Assembly (NCBI RefSeq): GCF_001975725.1 | Contig: NZ_CP019434.1 | Coordinates: 3,126,792 to 3,190,791, forward strand | Length of the DNA: 64,000 nt | Origin: Acidihalobacter ferrooxydans | GTDB lineage: Bacteria; Pseudomonadota; Gammaproteobacteria; DSM-5130; Acidihalobacteraceae | Direction of reading: 5' to 3' | Shown: positions 60,942-64,000 of the stretch, one piece after another | Layout of the letters: each line of letters begins with the position of its first letter | Position numbering within the stretch: position 1 is the first letter of the stretch | The notes under the pieces: model-generated | Seen by the model: the letters and a program-made list of their open reading frames with translations, nothing else | The model's database searches: none | Told to the model about the DNA's origin: nothing | Position numbers and translations under genes: made by a program

Positions 60942-60945
60942 TTGA
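59932..60945 (+). CDS. IS30-family transposase
   Basis: 337 aa. N-terminal helix-turn-helix (YKQLSMDERNRLQRGLNQG; SLRALARALGRHVSTLSREC), then the DDE domain: first Asp in GHWEADLIKGAYNGSAI, second in KTLTYDQGKEMARHEEL, Glu in PHSPWQRPTNENTHGLLRQY (given as RPTNENTHG), and the C-terminal LNNRPRKTLGFRTPAEVM. Intact, so potentially active. GGAGG lies 8 bases before ATG 59932. The stop lies just beyond the right inverted repeat. Confidence 0.95.
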   Translation: MGSRYKQLSMDERNRLQRGLNQGMSLRALARALGRHVSTLSRECRRGWIGSSYDAVQGREAARIRRRRGTRKLLAGSPLADLVAWQIIQHAWSPEQIAGRLRMEHPEEARQRVSHETIYQFIYAHPAGALKKLLVESLRQGHQKRRPRRRGQDRRGSLRNMRSIRERPEEAQAREIPGHWEADLIKGAYNGSAIGTLVDRSTRFTLLARVDDSSAEAVLDGFTRRLRTLPKALRKTLTYDQGKEMARHEELEKRTHLRVYFADPHSPWQRPTNENTHGLLRQYFPKGTDLSLYSQQYLTKVAEELNNRPRKTLGFRTPAEVMAEKISALNRSVALQN

Positions 60946-61100
60946 AACCGCCAAACCATGCCAAATTAACCGTCGAACCCGATCAGATTCGATGATCACA
61001 CCTCGAACGCGAGGCCAATGGCACTGCCTGATGAGTTCCTGCCGCCCGCATGAGTAGGCGACCACGGCTTTGTTGATGACAGCGCTCCAGCTCTACGGCC

Positions 61101-61706
61101 TCACTCGCGCAAATGCCGCAGATGACGCCTGACGTACCAGACGAAACCCAGCAGCAATAACACGCCGATCAACACGTCGAAGCGGTGAAACCAGCCTCCC
61201 AGCGTGTCCCAGTGCTCGCCCAGTTTGAATCCGATCCACGCCAATACCCAGCACCAGATAAACGAGCCGATGAAGGTGTACAGGTTGAAGCGCCACAATG
61301 GCATCCGCGCAACCCCGGCCGGAAAAGCGATGAACGTGCGCACCACCGGTAGCAGCCGGCCGATCAGGATGGTGATATCGCCGTGCCGCGCGAACCAGCG
61401 GTCGGCCATGTCCAGATCACGGCGCGAGATCAGCAGGTACCGGCCGTAACGTTCGACGAAAGGTCGCCCGCCCCAGGCGCCTGCCGCGTAGGCGACCAGC
61501 GAGCCGGCCACGCAGCCGAGCGCGCCGGCCAATGCGACCCACCAGAGGTTGAGGGTGCCGGTCGCGGCCAGGTAACCCGCAAACGGCATGATGACTTCCG
61601 ACGGCAGTGGAATGCAGGCGCTTTCGATGGCCATGAGCAGCGCCACGCCGGCGTAGCCGAGGTGCGCGATCACTCCGGTGATCAATCCGGCCAGGTGTTC
61701 AATCAT
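61101..61706 (-). CDS. DedA-family membrane protein
   Basis: 201 aa with about five membrane segments. ESACIPLPSEVIMPFAGYLA (about 28-47), a GSLVAYAAGAWGGRP segment, and GRLLPVVRTFIAFPAGVARM (about 116-135) are DedA/SNARE-associated family hallmarks. DedA proteins are linked to undecaprenyl-phosphate or lipid flipping and membrane homeostasis. It lies 33 bp after the FAH-family gene on the same strand. Confidence 0.9.
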   Translation of the reverse strand: MIEHLAGLITGVIAHLGYAGVALLMAIESACIPLPSEVIMPFAGYLAATGTLNLWWVALAGALGCVAGSLVAYAAGAWGGRPFVERYGRYLLISRRDLDMADRWFARHGDITILIGRLLPVVRTFIAFPAGVARMPLWRFNLYTFIGSFIWCWVLAWIGFKLGEHWDTLGGWFHRFDVLIGVLLLLGFVWYVRRHLRHLRE

Positions 61707-61739
61707 CTACGGTCACTCCGGGCAAGGTGGACGGCGCGC

Positions 61740-62618
61740 TCATCCTACCGGATTCTCCAGCGTACCGATCGGCTCGATGGACACGGCGACGCGATCGCCC
61801 GGCACGAGGAACTTCGGCGGCGTGAATCCGGCGCCGACGCCGGCCGGCGTGCCGGTCGCAATAAGATCACCTGGCTCCAGCGTGATGCCCGCAGAGAGCG
61901 TTTCGATCAGCGTCGGGATATCGAATATCAATTCCGCGACGCGGCCATCCTGACGCAGTTCGCCATTGACCCGGGTCTGCACGCGCAGTTCGCGCACGTC
62001 CGGCACCGCGTCGGCAGTGAGGATGGCCGGCCCCATCGGGCAGAATCCGTCGATGCTCTTGCCGAGGAACCACTGCACATGGCGCTTTTGCAGGCCGCGG
62101 GCGGTTACGTCATTGAGCACTGTGTAGCCATAGACATGCGCCATGGCATCAGCCCGGGCGATGCCCCGCCCACCGAGGCCGATGATCACGCCCAGCTCGC
62201 CTTCGTAATCGGTCGTACCGCTCGTGTCGAGATACGAGGGTATCGGCGCACCGGGGCCGATCACCGTGGAGGGTGCCTTGGTGAACACGATCGGATGCGC
62301 CGGCACGTCGCCGCTCCCGGTCGGCAACGATTTGACCTCGTTGACGTGGTCGCGGTAATTCTTGCCGATGCACAGAATATTGCGCGCCGGCCGAGGAATC
62401 GGCGCGAGCAGACGAACCTCGCCCAGCGGTATGCGGGCAGCCCCGCCCGCCAGCGCGGCGCGCGCCGCGGTCAAACCCTCGTCGCCCAGTGCGATGAAAC
62501 CGAGCATGTCGCGCGCTAACGCAGGCGCGGCCTGGGAAAGGTCAACCACGATGCCGGCGTTGCGGTCGAGCACGCCAAGTCGTGGATGATCGTCAGTGGT
62601 GAAATTCACGAGTAGCAT
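61740..62618 (-). CDS. Fumarylacetoacetate hydrolase family protein
   Basis: 292 aa. ILCIGKNYRDHVNEV (about 81-95), the metal-binding TTDYEGELGVIIG (about 135-147), YTVLNDVTARGLQKRHVQW and LEPGDLIATGTPAGVG (about 246-261) define the FAH fold. These enzymes split C-C bonds or isomerise or decarboxylate dicarbonyl compounds (for example acylpyruvate hydrolase). The substrate is not clear. Shares strand with dedA; a short family C repeat lies upstream. Confidence 0.87.
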   Translation of the reverse strand: MLLVNFTTDDHPRLGVLDRNAGIVVDLSQAAPALARDMLGFIALGDEGLTAARAALAGGAARIPLGEVRLLAPIPRPARNILCIGKNYRDHVNEVKSLPTGSGDVPAHPIVFTKAPSTVIGPGAPIPSYLDTSGTTDYEGELGVIIGLGGRGIARADAMAHVYGYTVLNDVTARGLQKRHVQWFLGKSIDGFCPMGPAILTADAVPDVRELRVQTRVNGELRQDGRVAELIFDIPTLIETLSAGITLEPGDLIATGTPAGVGAGFTPPKFLVPGDRVAVSIEPIGTLENPVG

Positions 62619-62664
62619 GGATACCTCCTGTTCGGCGCCGGCCTTATGTCGCCGCGCGCATTGT

Positions 62665-62760
62665 GAGCCTGCCGGATATGGAAAGAATCGGTGGCGACGA
62701 TGGGATCATGGCCCCATCCCCCACTCGCTTCGCCACGATCCTCCACGTACGTCAGGTTTA
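62665..62760. repeat. Family C short subtype (C8, 96 bp)
   Basis: The same 96-bp form as C5: GAGCCTGCCGGATATGGAAA at the left, CCACTCGCTTCGCCACGATC in the right half and a worn right end (GTCAGGTTTA). Lies between the divergent FAH and PsiE genes. Confidence 0.75.
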
Positions 62761-62892
62761 TGGGCAGGTCAAAAACATCATGCCTAATTACTTCGGCCCT
62801 GAATGAGCCACTTCCGCTGTTCCCTGCCGGCTCGATACCAGACCGTTACAACGATAGAGTAAGCTCCCAAAAACACGAATGGAGAGCCCCCC

Positions 62893-63336
62893 ATGCAAGA
62901 ACACTGGTTCGAATCGACCATGGAAACGGCCAATCGGCTGCTGCATGTATTCATCGCCCTGGCCTTGCTGGTCGCGAGCCTGCTGCTGATCTGGCAATTC
63001 ATTGCCGACGTGATTCACACCCTGGCGTCCGGCAACGTGGCCCGGGGGTTCCTCAAGGCGCTAGGCAACCTGTTCATTTTATGGGTATTGTCCTCGCTGA
63101 TTTCAGCCGAAGTGCGTTATATGCGCACGGGGCGTTTCACCGTGATCGTATTCATCGAAGCGGCGCTGATCACCTTGTTGCGCCAGCTCATCATCATCCC
63201 GGTGGAAAGCAACGGACATCTCGAACAAGCCGCGTGGACCTACGGCCTGATCGTCGCGGCGGTCATCGCAGTCGGCCTGACCTACTACCTCGTGCAGCGC
63301 ACTCAGGAAGAGAAGCCACCGCTTGAGCCCAAATAA
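62893..63336 (+). CDS. PsiE-family membrane protein
   Basis: 147 aa with four membrane segments. The N-terminal helix follows ESTMETANRLLHVFIALALL, and VEAALITLLRQLIII-type text (FIEAALITLLRQLIIIPVES) is typical of the phosphate-starvation-inducible PsiE family. Function unknown in general. GGAGAG lies a few bases before the ATG. Separate from the downstream exonuclease by 40 bp. Confidence 0.82.
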   Translation: MQEHWFESTMETANRLLHVFIALALLVASLLLIWQFIADVIHTLASGNVARGFLKALGNLFILWVLSSLISAEVRYMRTGRFTVIVFIEAALITLLRQLIIIPVESNGHLEQAAWTYGLIVAAVIAVGLTYYLVQRTQEEKPPLEPK

Positions 63337-63376
63337 TATCCGGGACAATGGCAACAATACATTTGTAGACCGCCTC

Positions 63377-64000
63377 ATGCAGCCTCCGATTCTGCTGGTC
63401 GACTCCAGCATCTACGTCTTCCGCGCCTGGTTCACGCTGCCGGACAGCCTGTGCGATGCCCAGGGGCGCCCCGCGAACGCCGCGCTCGGCTTCGTCGAGT
63501 TCGCACATCGCCTGCTCGCCGAGCGCGCGCCCTCACGCATCGCCTTCGCCTTCGACCAGTCGCTGAGCAGCAATTTCCGTCACGACATCTACCCGGACTA
63601 CAAAGCCAACCGCTCGCCCGCACCCGTGGCACTGCGCCAGCAATTCGACCAGGCCCGCGCCTTCCTGCGCGCCGCCGGGCTGTGCGAACTGAGCAGCCCG
63701 CACCACGAAGCCGACGACCTGATCGGCACCCTGGCCGCGCGCGAACGCGCCCGCGGCGGGCGTTTGCTGATTCTCACCGCCGACAAAGACCTCGCCCAGC
63801 TGATCGGCCCGCGCGATCAGTGGTGGGACTTCCCGCGCGGCGAACCGCTGGACCCGCGCGCACTGACACGCAAGTTCGGCGTGCGCCCCGAACAGATCGC
63901 CGACCAACTCGCCATCGCCGGCGACAAGGCCGACAACATCCCCGGCGTGCCCGGCGTCGGCATGGCCACTGCCGCCAAACTGCTGCGCCGCTTCGGCACG
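63377..64000 (+). CDS. 5'-3' exonuclease (Xni-like), 3' end cut by window edge
   Basis: 208 codons visible. ILLVDSSIYVFRAWFTLPD (5-23) carries the first metal-binding Asp, FAFDQSLSSNFRHDIYPDYKANRS the arginine/lysine-rich arch, HEADDLIGTLAARE and LTADKDLAQL the acidic sites, and AGDKADNIPGVPGVGMATAA the H3TH DNA-binding motif. N-terminal wording fits the small stand-alone 5'-3' exonucleases (about 250-300 aa) better than the start of DNA polymerase I, but PolA cannot be excluded until the 3' end is seen. Confidence 0.85.
   Translation, partial: MQPPILLVDSSIYVFRAWFTLPDSLCDAQGRPANAALGFVEFAHRLLAERAPSRIAFAFDQSLSSNFRHDIYPDYKANRSPAPVALRQQFDQARAFLRAAGLCELSSPHHEADDLIGTLAARERARGGRLLILTADKDLAQLIGPRDQWWDFPRGEPLDPRALTRKFGVRPEQIADQLAIAGDKADNIPGVPGVGMATAAKLLRRFGT

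Noticed and set aside
1-64000. CRISPR array or tRNA/rRNA gene
   Set aside because: The repeats seen are dispersed and about 100-160 bp long, not regular 25-40 bp units with spacers; no cloverleaf or rRNA motif was recognised by eye.

Overview
The window is high-GC DNA from a chromosome of a gammaproteobacterium. Gene order and protein families (rho, gltX, the ribH-nusB-thiL-pgpA run, gshB divergent from pilGHIJ-chpA, DUF3301-Kef) fit the Chromatiales/Ectothiorhodospiraceae, and a glucosylglycerate osmolyte pair suggests a salt-tolerant organism; Acidihalobacter-like is a guess. No tRNA, rRNA or CRISPR array was recognised. Both ends cut a gene: rho (minus strand) on the left and a 5'-3' exonuclease (plus strand) on the right.

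Layout. 1-5.6 kb, minus strand: rho, gltX, and the ribH-nusB-thiL-pgpA housekeeping operon. 5.8-8.5 kb, plus strand: mobA and a GpgP/GpgS pair for compatible-solute synthesis. 8.5-12.1 kb, minus strand: mercaptopyruvate sulfurtransferase, MsrA and a GDSL autotransporter esterase. 12.5-14.1 kb: a CBS protein with a histone-like tail, then a repeat-rich kilobase. 14.1-21.7 kb: six genes, each sharing an ATGA with the next: HDOD-REC-GGDEF, H-NOX, triple-PAS kinase, REC, REC-PAS-EAL, and a thiopurine methyltransferase-like enzyme. This reads as one heme/NO-type sensor module controlling c-di-GMP. 22-26.6 kb: an ACT protein with an MDH-like dehydrogenase, a DUF4232 lipoprotein, a LysE/ArgO exporter and a dihydrolipoamide-dehydrogenase-like enzyme. 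27-31.6 kb: a GtsABC-MalK-type sugar ABC transporter. 32.4-42.8 kb, minus strand: the Pil-Chp twitching chemosensory cluster (pilG, pilH, pilI, pilJ, chpA, CheW-like), with no pilK or chpB seen. 42.9-51 kb: gshB, MscS-like channel, msrB, inositol-phosphatase-like, DUF3301, Kef-type antiporter, DUF938, DegP. 51-58.2 kb: a HAD-like protein without its nucleophile, a NitT/TauT-type ABC transporter, a flavin disulfide-reductase homologue without its cysteines, and a rhodanese. 58.4-61 kb: a lower-GC islet (SDR-like protein, sulfotransferase, IS30). 61-64 kb: DedA, FAH-family hydrolase, PsiE, exonuclease.

The most unusual feature at the DNA level is a set of short non-coding inverted-repeat elements scattered between genes. 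Family A has eight copies of about 160 bp (one deleted to 63 bp). Family C has eight copies, full length 161 bp with a CTAG target duplication. Family B is about 120-150 bp. Family D is a single 140-bp element with a TTAA duplication. They are nested in each other: C in A at 52.2 kb, B in A at 1.4 kb, D in B next to A at 13.6-14.0 kb. Removing the inserts restores the host repeat at its normal length, so these are mobile MITE-like elements with a readable order of insertion. Several sit inside operons.
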